A stretch of DNA of 64,000 nucleotides from an uncultured Rothia sp. (GCA_946222285.1 CAMIIP010000002.1:124001-188000), one strand, 5' to 3'. Numbered from the stretch's first letter, positions 9,646-19,283 are shown. Notes: generated from the letters alone by a model not told the origin. Translations and numbers: made by a program.

Positions 9646-10437
9646 TTGATTGAAAACGGGCTTGTAACTGCCGCCGGATACGTACCTCCTACGGTGGAGG
9701 AAATGCACCTTCCGGATCTTTTTACTATGGGTTCGTTTGGGTTCAGCAAGCAGATGTTGCTGGTACTTTTGTCCGTAGTGATTGTGGCAGGTTACTTCCT
9801 TTGGGCCGGACGTAAGCGGGCAATGGTGCCCGGTAAAAACCAGTTTGTAGCTGAAATGGGTTACGGCTTTGTTCGTAACTCGCTGGGTAAAGAGCTTATC
9901 GGCGCTCACGATTTCAAGCCTTTTGTTCCTTTGCTCTTTACTACTTTTTTCTTCATCCTTATCAATAACTTGTACGGTTCAATCCCTCTCTTGCAGCTTC
10001 CCACTATGAGCCACGCTGGTTCTGCGTATGTTCTCGCGGCGATTGCTTATATCGTATGGGTGAGCGTTGGTATCAAACGCAAGGGCCTGGGCGGCTTCTT
10101 CAAAGACATGACTATGCCTCCTGGCGCGCCCGCACTTCTCTACATCGTTCTTATCCCTATCGAGTTCCTCTCGAACCTGATTATTCGCCCCGTTACCCAT
10201 GCCATGCGTTTGTTCGCAACTATGTTCGGTGGTCACTTGGCCATCATGGTGGCAGCATCGTTGACTCAATATCTCATTGTCGAGGTAGGCGGCATCGCTG
10301 CGGTTGGATCACTTGCCTCGGGCGCTCTAGGTCTTTTCCTCTACTTCCTAGAATTGCTGATTCAGTGCATTCAGGCATACATCTTTACCCTTCTACTGGC
10401 TGTTTATCTTCAAGGTTCACTGTCCGAAGGTCACTAA
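9646..10437 (+). CDS. atpB: ATP synthase Fo subunit a
   Basis: Subunit a forms the two half-channels that pass protons to the c-ring. The 263-residue protein has five to six hydrophobic helices, and the essential arginine is R188 in AMRLFATMFGGH. A C-terminal helix rich in IQAYIFTLL matches the channel helix. The start is TTG after the ribosome binding site AAGAAAGGA; an ATG at 9611 is out of frame. Confidence 0.96.
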   Translation: MIENGLVTAAGYVPPTVEEMHLPDLFTMGSFGFSKQMLLVLLSVVIVAGYFLWAGRKRAMVPGKNQFVAEMGYGFVRNSLGKELIGAHDFKPFVPLLFTTFFFILINNLYGSIPLLQLPTMSHAGSAYVLAAIAYIVWVSVGIKRKGLGGFFKDMTMPPGAPALLYIVLIPIEFLSNLIIRPVTHAMRLFATMFGGHLAIMVAASLTQYLIVEVGGIAAVGSLASGALGLFLYFLELLIQCIQAYIFTLLLAVYLQGSLSEGH

Positions 10438-10562
10438 TAGATTTCTCGAGCTGACCCCAGACTCGATGAATACAAACGACCCGCACCCGCGGGTAGTAAC
10501 TGCATAAATCAAAACTCTGCTTGTGTTAGAAAACCTTGCAAGCACTGTTGAAAGGAAACAAC

Positions 10563-10772
10563 ATGGAAATCACCGGTTCACTGAGTGTTATTGGTTACGG
10601 TCTTGCTTCCATCGGTGGTGGCATCGGCGTTGGTCTGATCTTCGCTGCATACATGACTTCTGTTGCTCGTCAGCCCGAATCGCAGCGCACCCTGCAGCCC
10701 ATGCTGTTCATGGGCTTCGCACTGGTTGAGGCTTTGGCAATTCTTGGTCTAGTTATGGCGTTCATCAAGTAA
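10563..10772 (+). CDS. atpE: ATP synthase Fo subunit c
   Basis: The rotor-ring proteolipid: 69 residues forming a hairpin of two membrane helices joined by the polar loop ARQPESQ. The proton-carrying carboxylate is E56 in FALVEALAI. The ATG at 10563 is preceded by GAAAGGA at a proper distance; a longer reading from 10536 adds a hydrophilic leader unlike any c subunit and was not chosen. About 125 bases separate it from atpB, an unusually large gap for this operon. Confidence 0.96.
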   Translation: MEITGSLSVIGYGLASIGGGIGVGLIFAAYMTSVARQPESQRTLQPMLFMGFALVEALAILGLVMAFIK

Positions 10773-10820
10773 TTTGACGAAAGTCGAAACTAATCAATCT
10801 ATAGAACAGGAATTTTCCCT

Positions 10821-11372
10821 ATGTCATATCTGATGGCTGCCGAGGGGGCATCAAACCCTCTTATCCCAACAAATGTTTGGGAAATGGTCATTACGCTCAT
10901 TGGGTTCCTGATCCTCTTCTTCATCGTTACCAAATACGTTTTCCCGATGTTCGAAAAGATCTATCAGGATCGTAAGGAAGCGATTGAGGGTGGTCTTGCT
11001 AAGGCTGAAAAAGCACAGGCAGAAGCCGCTGCTGCTCGCGAAGAGTACAATCAACAGCTCGAAAGTGCCCGTTTAGAAGCACAAAAAATTCGTGAAGAAG
11101 CACGTGCCGAAGGTGAAGCGATTATTGCTGAATCTAAGGAACGCGCCCTTGTTGAAGCGCAGCGCGTGACCGAAAATGCACACAAAACTATCGAAGCAGA
11201 ACGCGCCGCAGCAACTGTTGCACTTCGTACCGAAGTTGGAACTCTGGCTACCGCACTTGCTGGAAAGATTGTGGGCGAATCCCTCAACGATGATGAGCGA
11301 TCGGCTCGTGTGGTAGATCGTTTTCTTGCTGACCTAGAAACCGAGAAGCAGAATGCAGGTGCAACTCGGTAA
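10821..11372 (+). CDS. atpF: ATP synthase Fo subunit b
   Basis: The peripheral-stalk subunit: one membrane anchor (about residues 20-40), then a long alanine-, glutamate- and lysine-rich coiled coil to the end (183 residues). It links subunit a to the F1 head through delta. Its stop overlaps the start of atpH by one base (TAATG), so the two are translationally coupled. Confidence 0.95.
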   Translation: MSYLMAAEGASNPLIPTNVWEMVITLIGFLILFFIVTKYVFPMFEKIYQDRKEAIEGGLAKAEKAQAEAAAAREEYNQQLESARLEAQKIREEARAEGEAIIAESKERALVEAQRVTENAHKTIEAERAAATVALRTEVGTLATALAGKIVGESLNDDERSARVVDRFLADLETEKQNAGATR

Positions 11373-12190
11373 TGGCAGGAGTATCTACTGAATCATTGAA
11401 GAAAGTTGAACAGGTTTTAGCAGGTCACCTTGCGATAAACCCTGAACATCTTGCTCAGGAACTTTTTGCTGTCGTTGATGTTTTGGACGCAAACGGCGGA
11501 CTCCGCCGTGGGCTAACTGATTCATCGCGTTCTGCGGAAAACCGTGAAGGTCTGACCGTCGCTGTTTTCACAGGTAAAATCTCAGAATCAGCTCTGACCG
11601 TGCTCAAAGCTGCGACTTCTCTACGATGGTCTCAAGAACGAGACCTTGCAGATGCCCTAGAAACAGCCGCCGTTGAAGCAGCTGCTTTCGCCGCAGAGAC
11701 ACGCGAGGGAGTCCAGGGACTAGAAACAGTTATTAACGAATTGCTGACCTTTATCAATTCGGTCAATGACTCCGCAGAAGCTCAAGTTGCTCTGACTGAT
11801 CAGCGCGCTTCTGCCCAGGCTAAGAAAAAGTTAGCTTTGGCAATGGGTGGCAATCCCGCCACTTCAGAGGGCACACTACTGATCGAACGCGTTGCAACGG
11901 CGCCTCGCGGTGCAAGCCCCGCGCGCTTGGCAGAAAAGTTTGTTGAAAATATTGTCGATCGACAGAATCGTTCCATTGCACGTGTTTCAACGGCTCGACC
12001 TCTGACAGAATCGCAGATTGAAAAACTTCGCGCTGGACTGTCACGAGCATACGGCAAAGAACTCAAGCTAGATATTTCTGTTGACTCATCGCTTATCGGC
12101 GGTCTTCGTGTTCAGGTAGGAGACGAAATTATGGACGGCACCGTTCAATCTCGTCTCGCTCAGCTGGACCGAACCATCGCTCAGCGTTAG
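11372..12190 (+). CDS. atpH: ATP synthase F1 subunit delta (long form)
   Basis: The OSCP/delta subunit that joins the peripheral stalk to the alpha subunits. At 272 residues it is about 95 longer than the E. coli protein, as is common in Actinobacteria. The C-terminal part (from about 180) carries the conserved family signature with VSTARPLTESQ and LRVQVGDEIMDGTVQSRL. The extra length lies mainly in the helical N-terminal and middle region. Confidence 0.94.
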   Translation: MAGVSTESLKKVEQVLAGHLAINPEHLAQELFAVVDVLDANGGLRRGLTDSSRSAENREGLTVAVFTGKISESALTVLKAATSLRWSQERDLADALETAAVEAAAFAAETREGVQGLETVINELLTFINSVNDSAEAQVALTDQRASAQAKKKLALAMGGNPATSEGTLLIERVATAPRGASPARLAEKFVENIVDRQNRSIARVSTARPLTESQIEKLRAGLSRAYGKELKLDISVDSSLIGGLRVQVGDEIMDGTVQSRLAQLDRTIAQR

Positions 12191-12227
12191 TTAGCGCACT
12201 GATTTAGCAGATACACGTGTACGGCCC

Positions 12228-12312
12228 CGTTCCCGTACACAGGCAATTGTGGACGGGAACGCAACTGTATAAAGCAAGTTTTCGATCTTTTTCTCTGCTG
12301 AGGGAAAGATCA
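12228..12312 (+). other. Two hairpins in the atpH-atpA leader
   Basis: The 147-base gap between atpH and atpA contains a perfect 9-bp inverted repeat (12228-12236 with 12253-12261) and a second 7-bp hairpin ending near 12312, about 25 bases before the atpA ATG. Neither is followed by a T run, so they look like mRNA processing or stability elements rather than terminators. Confidence 0.5.
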
Positions 12313-12337
12313 TGTATAAGGAGAGCAGGGACACAAG

Positions 12338-13963
12338 ATGGCCGATTTGACCATCAATGCCGATGATGTCCGTAACGCGCTGAACGATTTCGCAGCGTCT
12401 TACAAACCCGGCAATGTAGAACGAGTAGAGGTGGGTCGCGTATCGTCAGCATCTGACGGTATTGCCCGCGTCGAGGGTCTTCCTTCAGCAATGGCTAATG
12501 AGTTGCTTCGTTTTGAAGACGGCACTCTCGGTCTTGCACTAAACCTCGACACCCGCGAAATTGGTGTGATTGTCCTCGGAGACTTCACAGGTATCGAAGA
12601 GGGACAGGAAGTTCACCGCACCGGTGAAGTTCTTTCTGTACCTGTTGGTGACGGTTACCTTGGCCGCGTTGTCGATCCACTCGGTCAGCCCATCGACGAT
12701 TTGGGCGAGATTGCAAGTGAAGGACGCCGCGCCCTAGAGCTTCAAGCCCCGGGCGTTACTATGCGTAAATCGGTGCATGAGCCCCTTCAGACCGGTATGA
12801 AGGCAATCGACGCGATGATTCCGATTGGTCGTGGACAGCGCCAACTTATTATTGGTGACCGTCAGACTGGTAAGACCGCAATTGCGGTAGACACCATTAT
12901 CAACCAGAAGTCCAACTGGGCAACCGGCGATCCTACCAAACAGGTTCGTTGTATCTATGTTGCTGTTGGTCAGAAGGCATCCACCATTGCTGCTGTTCGC
13001 TCGACTTTAGAAGCAAATGGCGCACTTGAGTACACCACCATCGTTGCAGCTCCTGCATCTGATGCTGCTGGCTTCAAATACCTTGCCCCCTACACCGGGT
13101 CTGCTATTGGTCAGCACTGGATGTACGGTGGTAAGCACGTTCTGATTATCTTTGATGATTTATCCAAGCAGGCTGAAGCTTACCGTTCTGTTTCCCTTAT
13201 GCTCCGCCGTCCTCCAGGGCGCGAAGCATACCCCGGCGACGTCTTCTACTTACACTCCCGCCTTCTGGAGCGTTGTGCAAAGCTCTCTGACGAGCTCGGC
13301 GCAGGTTCAATGACCGGCTTCCCGATTATTGAAACCAAGGCAAACGACGTTTCTGCCTTCATTCCGACCAACGTCATTTCGATTACTGACGGTCAGATCT
13401 TCCTTCAGTCCGATCTCTTCAACGCTAATCAGCGCCCCGCAGTAGATGTGGGTATCTCGGTTTCTCGCGTTGGCGGCGCTGCACAGACCAAGGCAATGAA
13501 GAAGGTCTCAGGTACTCTCAAGCTAGATCTTGCTCAGTATCGTGCTATGGAAGCTTTCGCTATGTTCGCATCTGACTTGGATGATGCTTCTAAGCAACAG
13601 CTTACTCGCGGCGCTCGTCTGACCGAGCTTTTGCGTCAGCCCCAGTACTCGCCCTATGCCGTGGAAGAACAGGTTGCTTCCATCTGGGCTGGTACCAAGG
13701 GCTACCTCGATGATATTGAGGTTTCGGACGTTCTCCGTTTCGAGAAGGAATACCTTGAGTATCTACGCCGTAACGGTAATGCGCTGAAGAATATTGCCTC
13801 TTCCGGTAAGTTGGAAGACGATACTCTGGCAGAGCTCAAAGCAGGCGTAGAAGCCGTCAAGCGCGACTTCCGCTCAGAAGGTTCAAGCCATCTCGTTGAA
13901 GCCGGACACGAAGAGCACAAGCCTGTGTCTGACTCCGACGTATCTCAGGAAACCATCGGTTAG
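12338..13963 (+). CDS. atpA: ATP synthase F1 subunit alpha
   Basis: The non-catalytic nucleotide-binding subunit, 541 residues. The Walker A motif GDRQTGKT occupies residues 173-180, and the segment LIIFDDLSKQAEAYR is the Walker B region. The arginine-finger region ISVSRVGGAAQTKAM follows near residue 370. A variable acidic C-terminal tail closes the protein. The ATG is preceded by AAGGAGAGCAGGG. Confidence 0.98.
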   Translation: MADLTINADDVRNALNDFAASYKPGNVERVEVGRVSSASDGIARVEGLPSAMANELLRFEDGTLGLALNLDTREIGVIVLGDFTGIEEGQEVHRTGEVLSVPVGDGYLGRVVDPLGQPIDDLGEIASEGRRALELQAPGVTMRKSVHEPLQTGMKAIDAMIPIGRGQRQLIIGDRQTGKTAIAVDTIINQKSNWATGDPTKQVRCIYVAVGQKASTIAAVRSTLEANGALEYTTIVAAPASDAAGFKYLAPYTGSAIGQHWMYGGKHVLIIFDDLSKQAEAYRSVSLMLRRPPGREAYPGDVFYLHSRLLERCAKLSDELGAGSMTGFPIIETKANDVSAFIPTNVISITDGQIFLQSDLFNANQRPAVDVGISVSRVGGAAQTKAMKKVSGTLKLDLAQYRAMEAFAMFASDLDDASKQQLTRGARLTELLRQPQYSPYAVEEQVASIWAGTKGYLDDIEVSDVLRFEKEYLEYLRRNGNALKNIASSGKLEDDTLAELKAGVEAVKRDFRSEGSSHLVEAGHEEHKPVSDSDVSQETIG

Positions 13964-13974
13964 CGATTGTTTTG

Positions 13975-14017
13975 ATTCGAGTTTTCCTCTGCCGACGAAG
14001 CGGAGGAAAACTCGAAT
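13975..14017. other. Strong intra-operon hairpin between atpA and atpG
   Basis: A perfect 15-bp inverted repeat (13975-13989 and 14003-14017) with a 13-base loop fills most of the 75-base gap between atpA and atpG. It has no T run on either side, so read-through is expected. It may stabilise the upstream message or set subunit ratios. Confidence 0.7.
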
Positions 14018-14038
14018 TGAAAACAGAAAGGAAGCTCT

Positions 14039-14971
14039 ATGGGAGCCCAAATTAGGGTTTACCGCCAAAAGATTGCTTCGACGTCGTCTATGAAGAAAAT
14101 CTTCAAGGCGATGGAGATGATCGCGACCTCTCGTATCAACAAGGCACGTCAGAACGCAGATGCGGCTAGTCCTTACGCTACCGCGCTGACCAAGGCGGTC
14201 ACCGCAATCGCAACGCAGGGTGCCATCAAACACCCCTTGATTAGCGATAAGAATGCTCAACATCGTCGCTCAGCTGTTCTGGTTCTTACCAGCGATCGCG
14301 GACTTGCAGGTTCTTACTCTTCATCGGTTCTGAAGAAGACCGAAGGACTGCTTGAAAAGCTTCGTGGCGAAGACCGAGAAGTGCAGCTATTCTTGGTTGG
14401 GCGTAAAGCTAAGTCTTACTTTGATTTCCGGGAACGTGGATATGAACGTTCTTGGGAGGGCAATACTGACAGTCCTAATATCGAGATGGCAGTAGAAATA
14501 CGCGAAGCTTTACTGGATGCTTTCGCGCGTTCCTATGAAGACGGTGGCGTAGACGATCTCCATATCGTTTACACCGAGTTCATCTCTATGGTGACTCAGG
14601 AAACCAAGATTCTGCGCATGTTGCCTTTGGCTGTTACCGACACTAAAAATATTGGCGATGAGATCGTTCCCGGTGAACAGATTGATCAAGCATTAGTTGA
14701 TCAGAATGCTGTCTTCGAGTTCGAGCCTAGTCCACAAGAAGTTCTTGATGAGCTTTTGCCCCGCTACGTTGCATCCCGTCTTTATGCTTGCCTCTTAGAA
14801 GCAGCAGCGAGTGAGCTGGCATCGCGCCAGCGCGCGATGAAGTCAGCGGGAGATAACGCCGATGAACTGGTCAAGAAATACACCCGCTTGATGAACAACG
14901 CTCGTCAGGCTGAAATCACTAATGAGATTTCCGAGATTGTGGGCGGCGCAGACGCTCTCGCTGCTTCATAG
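14039..14971 (+). CDS. atpG: ATP synthase F1 subunit gamma
   Basis: The central-shaft subunit. The N-terminal helix begins MGAQIRVYRQKIASTSSMKKIFKAMEMIATSRI, split here as the conserved MGAQIRVYRQKI and KIFKAMEMIATSRI, and the C-terminal coiled-coil partner helix ends with NARQAEITNEISEIVGGADAL. The protein is 310 residues. The start ATG follows AGAAAGGAAG. It lies between alpha and beta genes as in all bacterial atp operons. Confidence 0.97.
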   Translation: MGAQIRVYRQKIASTSSMKKIFKAMEMIATSRINKARQNADAASPYATALTKAVTAIATQGAIKHPLISDKNAQHRRSAVLVLTSDRGLAGSYSSSVLKKTEGLLEKLRGEDREVQLFLVGRKAKSYFDFRERGYERSWEGNTDSPNIEMAVEIREALLDAFARSYEDGGVDDLHIVYTEFISMVTQETKILRMLPLAVTDTKNIGDEIVPGEQIDQALVDQNAVFEFEPSPQEVLDELLPRYVASRLYACLLEAAASELASRQRAMKSAGDNADELVKKYTRLMNNARQAEITNEISEIVGGADALAAS

Positions 14972-15018
14972 CCTTCGACTACAGATATTCAACTTCTCTA
15001 AACAGGTAAGTGAGAACA

Positions 15019-16482
15019 ATGACTTCCACTCTGAATGAATCGGCAACCACGCCGACTCAGGGCGCAACTGGCCGCATCGCGCGCGTCATTGGCCCTGTGA
15101 TCGACGTTGAGTTCCCCGCCGGTCAGGTACCGGATATTTATAACGCTCTTACCGCTGAATTCACCCTCGGCGGCGTTACTCAGAGCATCACCTTTGAAAC
15201 CGCACAGCACCTCGGCGACTCGCTGGTGCGCGCTATTTCGCTGAAGGCAACCGACGGTCTCGTTCGCGGTATGCCCGTTCAGGACACCGGCGCACCGATT
15301 ACCGTTCCCGTGGGTGACGGCGTCAAAGGCCATATCTTCAACGTATTGGGCGAAGCCCTTGACGTTGATAACTCAGAAATTCACGCTGATGATTACTGGG
15401 GTATCCACCGCAAGGCTCCCAGCTTCGCTGAACTTGAAGGTTCAACCGAAATGCTGGAGACCGGTATCAAGTCCATCGACCTTCTGACCCCTTACATCAA
15501 GGGCGGTAAGATCGGTCTCTTTGGTGGCGCTGGTGTGGGCAAGACTGTCCTGATCCAGGAAATGATTACCCGTGTTGCTCGTAACTTTGGTGGTACTTCG
15601 GTATTCACCGGTGTGGGTGAGCGTACCCGTGAAGGTAACGATCTCTGGGTTGAGATGGAAGAGGCAGGTGTTCTCAAAGACACCGCGCTCGTCTTCGGTC
15701 AGATGGATGAGCCCCCAGGAACTCGTCTGCGTGTAGCACTGACCGGTTTGACCATGGCGGAGTACTTCCGTGATATCAAGAACCAGGACGTTCTGCTCTT
15801 CATCGACAACATCTTCCGCTTTACTCAGGCAGGTTCAGAAGTTTCGACCCTTTTGGGTCGTATGCCTTCTGCTGTGGGCTACCAGCCCAACCTTGCAGAC
15901 GAAATGGGTCTTCTTCAGGAACGCATTACCTCAACTCGTGGTCACTCCATTACCTCGATGCAGGCTATCTACGTTCCCGCCGATGACTACACCGACCCCG
16001 CACCGGCAACCACCTTCGCACACCTCGATGCAACCACCGAGCTCAACCGTGCGATTGCTGCCCGAGGTCTCTATCCCGCAATTGACCCACTGACTTCCAC
16101 CTCACGTATTATGGATCCTCAGTACCTCGGTCAGGAACACTACGATACCGCGATTCAGGTCAAGGCTATCCTGCAGGAAAACAAGGAACTCCAGGACATC
16201 ATCGCGATTCTTGGTGTAGACGAGCTTTCCGAAGAGCAGAAGATCGTTGTTTCCCGTGCACGCCGTATCGAACAGTTCCTCTCTCAGAACACCTATACTG
16301 CTAAGCAGTTCACCGGTGTCGAGGGCTCAACCGTTCCGCTCAAGGACACCATTGAGTCCTTCCAGATGATCTGCCGCGGCGACGTTGACCACATCCCCGA
16401 GCAGGCCTTCTACAACATCGGTGGTATGGACGACGTGATGCGCCAGTACGATGAACTCAAGGCACAGTCTGGAGCCAAGTAA
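15019..16482 (+). CDS. atpD: ATP synthase F1 subunit beta
   Basis: The catalytic subunit. The Walker A motif GGAGVGKT is at residues 169-176; GVGERTREGNDL contains the catalytic glutamate region and LLFIDNIFRFTQAGSEVS the Walker B segment. Length is 487 residues from the ATG at 15019. A GTG at 15010 is in frame but too close to the AGG of the ribosome binding site, so the ATG is preferred. Stop and atpC start are separated by only two bases. Confidence 0.97.
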   Translation: MTSTLNESATTPTQGATGRIARVIGPVIDVEFPAGQVPDIYNALTAEFTLGGVTQSITFETAQHLGDSLVRAISLKATDGLVRGMPVQDTGAPITVPVGDGVKGHIFNVLGEALDVDNSEIHADDYWGIHRKAPSFAELEGSTEMLETGIKSIDLLTPYIKGGKIGLFGGAGVGKTVLIQEMITRVARNFGGTSVFTGVGERTREGNDLWVEMEEAGVLKDTALVFGQMDEPPGTRLRVALTGLTMAEYFRDIKNQDVLLFIDNIFRFTQAGSEVSTLLGRMPSAVGYQPNLADEMGLLQERITSTRGHSITSMQAIYVPADDYTDPAPATTFAHLDATTELNRAIAARGLYPAIDPLTSTSRIMDPQYLGQEHYDTAIQVKAILQENKELQDIIAILGVDELSEEQKIVVSRARRIEQFLSQNTYTAKQFTGVEGSTVPLKDTIESFQMICRGDVDHIPEQAFYNIGGMDDVMRQYDELKAQSGAK

Positions 16483-16484
16483 CT

Positions 16485-16742
16485 ATGGCACTGAATGTCG
16501 AAGTAGTCTCTCGTGAGAAAGTGGTGTGGGTCGGGGAAGCGAAGTACCTTCGTGCTCGTACTCTCGATGGTGACATCGGCGTGATGCCCGGACACATTCC
16601 TACTATGGCGTTACTCGCCGAAGACGGAGAAATGGTCATTGAGCCGGTTTCCGGTGAAAAAATCGTGACCCGTCTTCAAGAAGGATTTTTGACTGTTTCT
16701 AACGATAAGGTCATTATCGCGGCGAAGCACGCACATATCTAA
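16485..16742 (+). CDS. atpC: ATP synthase F1 subunit epsilon (short form)
   Basis: Epsilon couples gamma to the c-ring. The 85-residue protein contains the N-terminal beta-sandwich domain (LNVEVVSREKVVWVGEAKY to the end) but stops where the C-terminal helical hairpin of longer homologues begins. Short epsilon subunits are known in Actinobacteria; lack of the hairpin removes the classical epsilon-arm inhibition of ATP hydrolysis. Confidence 0.93.
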   Translation: MALNVEVVSREKVVWVGEAKYLRARTLDGDIGVMPGHIPTMALLAEDGEMVIEPVSGEKIVTRLQEGFLTVSNDKVIIAAKHAHI

Positions 16743-16783
16743 GAGTAGTCTCAGGGTAGTTTCTGAAAGACACCTGAGGTAGT

Positions 16784-16818
16784 AAAGAACCCCTCCAACT
16801 GCGGAGGGGTTCTTTGAT
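16784..16818 (+). terminator. Terminator of the atp operon
   Basis: A perfect 13-bp stem (16784-16796 and 16803-16815) with a six-base loop is rich in GC at its core and ends in TTCTTTGATTT. It lies 40 bases after atpC and also faces the end of nucS on the other strand. Confidence 0.9.
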
Positions 16819-16852
16819 TTAAACCTATTTTTTGAAGAGATTGCTACCGTTG

Positions 16853-17572
16853 TTAGAAGAGCCTTGACTCGACGTCGTCTACGCCCCGCATCGCATCGTA
16901 ATCTAGACTGAGGCAGCGAATACCGCGGTCTTCAGCTAGCACGCGAGCCTGCGGCTTAATTTTCTGGGCGGCAAAAACACCCTTGACGGGGGCTAGTAGC
17001 GGATCTCGGTTAAGCAACTCCAAGTAACGGGTAAGCTGTTCAACGCCGTCAATATCACCCACTCGTTTAAGTTCAACGGCAATAGCAGAACCGTTGGAAT
17101 CTCGTGCCAGGATATCTACCGGACCGATAGCGGTGGGGTACTCGCGACGCACCAGACGATAGCCATGACCGAGGGTCTCAATCTGCTCGGCGAGAAGCCG
17201 TTGCAAATCTGCTTCTACGCCGTCCTTAATCAGTCCGGGATCCACACCCAAATCGTGGGAAAGCTCTCCGATGACCTGATAGATACGAATAAGTAGATAA
17301 TCATCGGACTTAGCCGCTTGTACTCGCCACAGTGCCTCAATATCGGGATCATCTGCGATATCAAAACTGGTAGAGCTTTCCAGCTCTTCACGGTCAGAAA
17401 CATGCATGGTAGCCGGTGGGCTCATCCAGTTCAGAGGTTTATAGGATCCACCATCAGAGTGAATCAGCACTGAGCCATCATTTTTTACCATGAGGAGGCG
17501 GTTGGCACGGGGTAAATGGGCTTTGAGACGGCCCACATAATCTACAGAACATTCAGCTATTACAAGTCGCAC
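16853..17572 (-). CDS. nucS: Mismatch-specific endonuclease NucS/EndoMS
   Basis: NucS cuts both strands around certain mismatches and provides the MutS/L-independent mismatch repair of many Actinobacteria. The 239-residue protein has the N-terminal dimerisation domain (to about 110) and a RecB-like nuclease domain whose active-site residues appear as D153 (GPVDIL), E167 and K169 (VELKR), followed by QLTRYLELL. The start is GTG. It is convergent with the atp operon and divergent from a small zinc-ribbon gene. Confidence 0.94.
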   Translation of the reverse strand: MRLVIAECSVDYVGRLKAHLPRANRLLMVKNDGSVLIHSDGGSYKPLNWMSPPATMHVSDREELESSTSFDIADDPDIEALWRVQAAKSDDYLLIRIYQVIGELSHDLGVDPGLIKDGVEADLQRLLAEQIETLGHGYRLVRREYPTAIGPVDILARDSNGSAIAVELKRVGDIDGVEQLTRYLELLNRDPLLAPVKGVFAAQKIKPQARVLAEDRGIRCLSLDYDAMRGVDDVESRLF

Positions 17573-17647
17573 CCAAATACTCTAACAGTTTCACCGCTTG
17601 CCCTTCATGCCATCCCTACCACCAACAGATATGTCAAAATAGGTGTT

Positions 17648-17983
17648 ATGTCTGCTCACTCACGATCTCGTCGCCCTTCAGGTAATTCCGGCTCAAAGCC
17701 TTCAAAATGGCAAAGAGGGCAGGGGAGTGGGAGAGATATTTCTCGGATTCTTGATCCTGCCCCGCGTATTGAAAGAGCTTTCGACGGCGACTGGCTGGTG
17801 CAATTTATGCCAGGAGTCAACGCTCTTAAAACCTACACCTGCCCTGAATGTTGTCGTAAAATACCGCCGGGCACCGCGCATCTGGTGGTGTGGCAGGAAA
17901 ATCACATGTTTGGTCGAGATCGAGCCATTGCTGAACGTCGCCACTGGCACAGTAAATGCTGGCAGACTCGCAGTAAATGGTGA
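17648..17983 (+). CDS. Small zinc-ribbon protein divergent from nucS
   Basis: A 111-residue protein with a basic, disordered N terminus (SRSRRPSGNSGSKPSKWQRGQG) and a C-terminal part with two possible metal-binding pairs, CPEC near residue 72 and HSKC near residue 105, plus a histidine in between. Actinobacterial homologues are often labelled ATP/GTP-binding, but no P-loop is visible here. The ATG at 17648 is chosen because the upstream reading from 17516 overlaps the nucS start. Its function is unknown; linkage to nucS is noted only as context. Confidence 0.7.
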   Translation: MSAHSRSRRPSGNSGSKPSKWQRGQGSGRDISRILDPAPRIERAFDGDWLVQFMPGVNALKTYTCPECCRKIPPGTAHLVVWQENHMFGRDRAIAERRHWHSKCWQTRSKW

Positions 17984-18005
17984 GACCCTTTGGATAAAAT
18001 AGATA

Positions 18006-19283
18006 CTAGTGAAGATCCTGGCGAGGAACCAAAACTTCTTTTACCAGAATCAGCAGGGACGCCGCCACGGGAATCGCGATGAGAGCACCCAGAACGCCCC
18101 ACAGTGCGCCGCCTGCCGCAACGGCGATAATAGCAATACCTCCGGGCACTGCCACAGCCTTAGACATAATGCGCGGGGAGATAAAGTAAGCCTCTATTTG
18201 TAGATAAATAAAGTAGGGGATGGCGTAGGCAAGGGCTGTCTGCCAGCTACTGAGAAGACAAACGAGTGAGACGAGGATTCCTGCCGATACACCACCGATG
18301 AGAGGGATAAAGGCAAGAATAACGACAAAGAGCGTGAGTAGCTGGGGGAAAGGCACTCCGATGATGAGCATAACGATCAACGCAAAAGTTCCGTTGAGCA
18401 AGGCAACAATAGCCTGGCCCGCTACATAGTTACCTACTGCTCCGGTGATTCTTTCGGTTAAAGCGCTCACCCGAGTACGACGTGAAGCGGGGGTTAGACG
18501 AATAAACCAGGCTTTCATCAGGGGCAAGGATGAGAGGAAATAGAGAGAAAGAATCAGCACAATGAGGGTGCCCGTGACGATGGTGGCTAAAGCTGATCCG
18601 GCATTAACTAGGTTATTAAGAAAGCCGCCTACCACCGAGGAATTGGCAGTAAAATCTCCGATGGCTTTGGTAACGGTTTTATCGACCAAATGTCGAATAT
18701 TCCATTGACGGTCAATGTTCATGAAAAACTGTGAGTTGAGGAACTGATCAAATTCGGTAGGAAAGTTGTTAATGAACTGTATGGTTTGAGCGGCAATTTT
18801 AGGCACAACCCAGGAGACCAAGGCTACAACTGCCAGCGCAAAAGAGGAGACTACAGTAATGACACCTGCGATTCTGGGAAGCCCCAGCTTTTCTAACCGA
18901 CGCACGGCGGGATCGAGCCCTAACGCGATGAAGAGCGCGCCCACGACCCAGCCGCTGAGCGCTCCGACATTGGTGAGAACATACCAGCCCAGCAACGCAA
19001 GCCCCACTCCCAAGGTGAGCATGAAGCCTACCTGGACGGGATTAGCGTGGGCAACATTCAGCACATCGGGCTGAACGTTTTTAGCTTCATTTTCTTCTGG
19101 ATTATCGGAGAAAGATTCGCTGGAGGTCACACGGACCGAAGAATTCGTAGCGGGTGGATCGAAACGAGGACGCCGCTGAGCACCGGGAATCTGCGGTAGC
19201 TTTTGATAGTTCTGCCGGTGTATTGAGGTGAGCTTTTTGAGTCGCTGGGCGAGTGATACAGTCTCAGAATTTTTCGATGGCAT
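18006..19283 (-). CDS. AI-2E family transporter (permease)
   Basis: A membrane protein of the AI-2E/PerM family, 425 residues with about eight hydrophobic helices from residue 85 on, and a roughly 80-residue hydrophilic N terminus rich in polar residues. The C-terminal block with VILAFIPLIGGVSAGILVS and the final GALIAIPVAASLLIL are typical. Members export various small solutes or act as sodium/proton antiporters; the name does not prove autoinducer transport. It stands alone, convergent with the zinc-ribbon gene. Confidence 0.87.
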   Translation of the reverse strand: MPSKNSETVSLAQRLKKLTSIHRQNYQKLPQIPGAQRRPRFDPPATNSSVRVTSSESFSDNPEENEAKNVQPDVLNVAHANPVQVGFMLTLGVGLALLGWYVLTNVGALSGWVVGALFIALGLDPAVRRLEKLGLPRIAGVITVVSSFALAVVALVSWVVPKIAAQTIQFINNFPTEFDQFLNSQFFMNIDRQWNIRHLVDKTVTKAIGDFTANSSVVGGFLNNLVNAGSALATIVTGTLIVLILSLYFLSSLPLMKAWFIRLTPASRRTRVSALTERITGAVGNYVAGQAIVALLNGTFALIVMLIIGVPFPQLLTLFVVILAFIPLIGGVSAGILVSLVCLLSSWQTALAYAIPYFIYLQIEAYFISPRIMSKAVAVPGGIAIIAVAAGGALWGVLGALIAIPVAASLLILVKEVLVPRQDLH

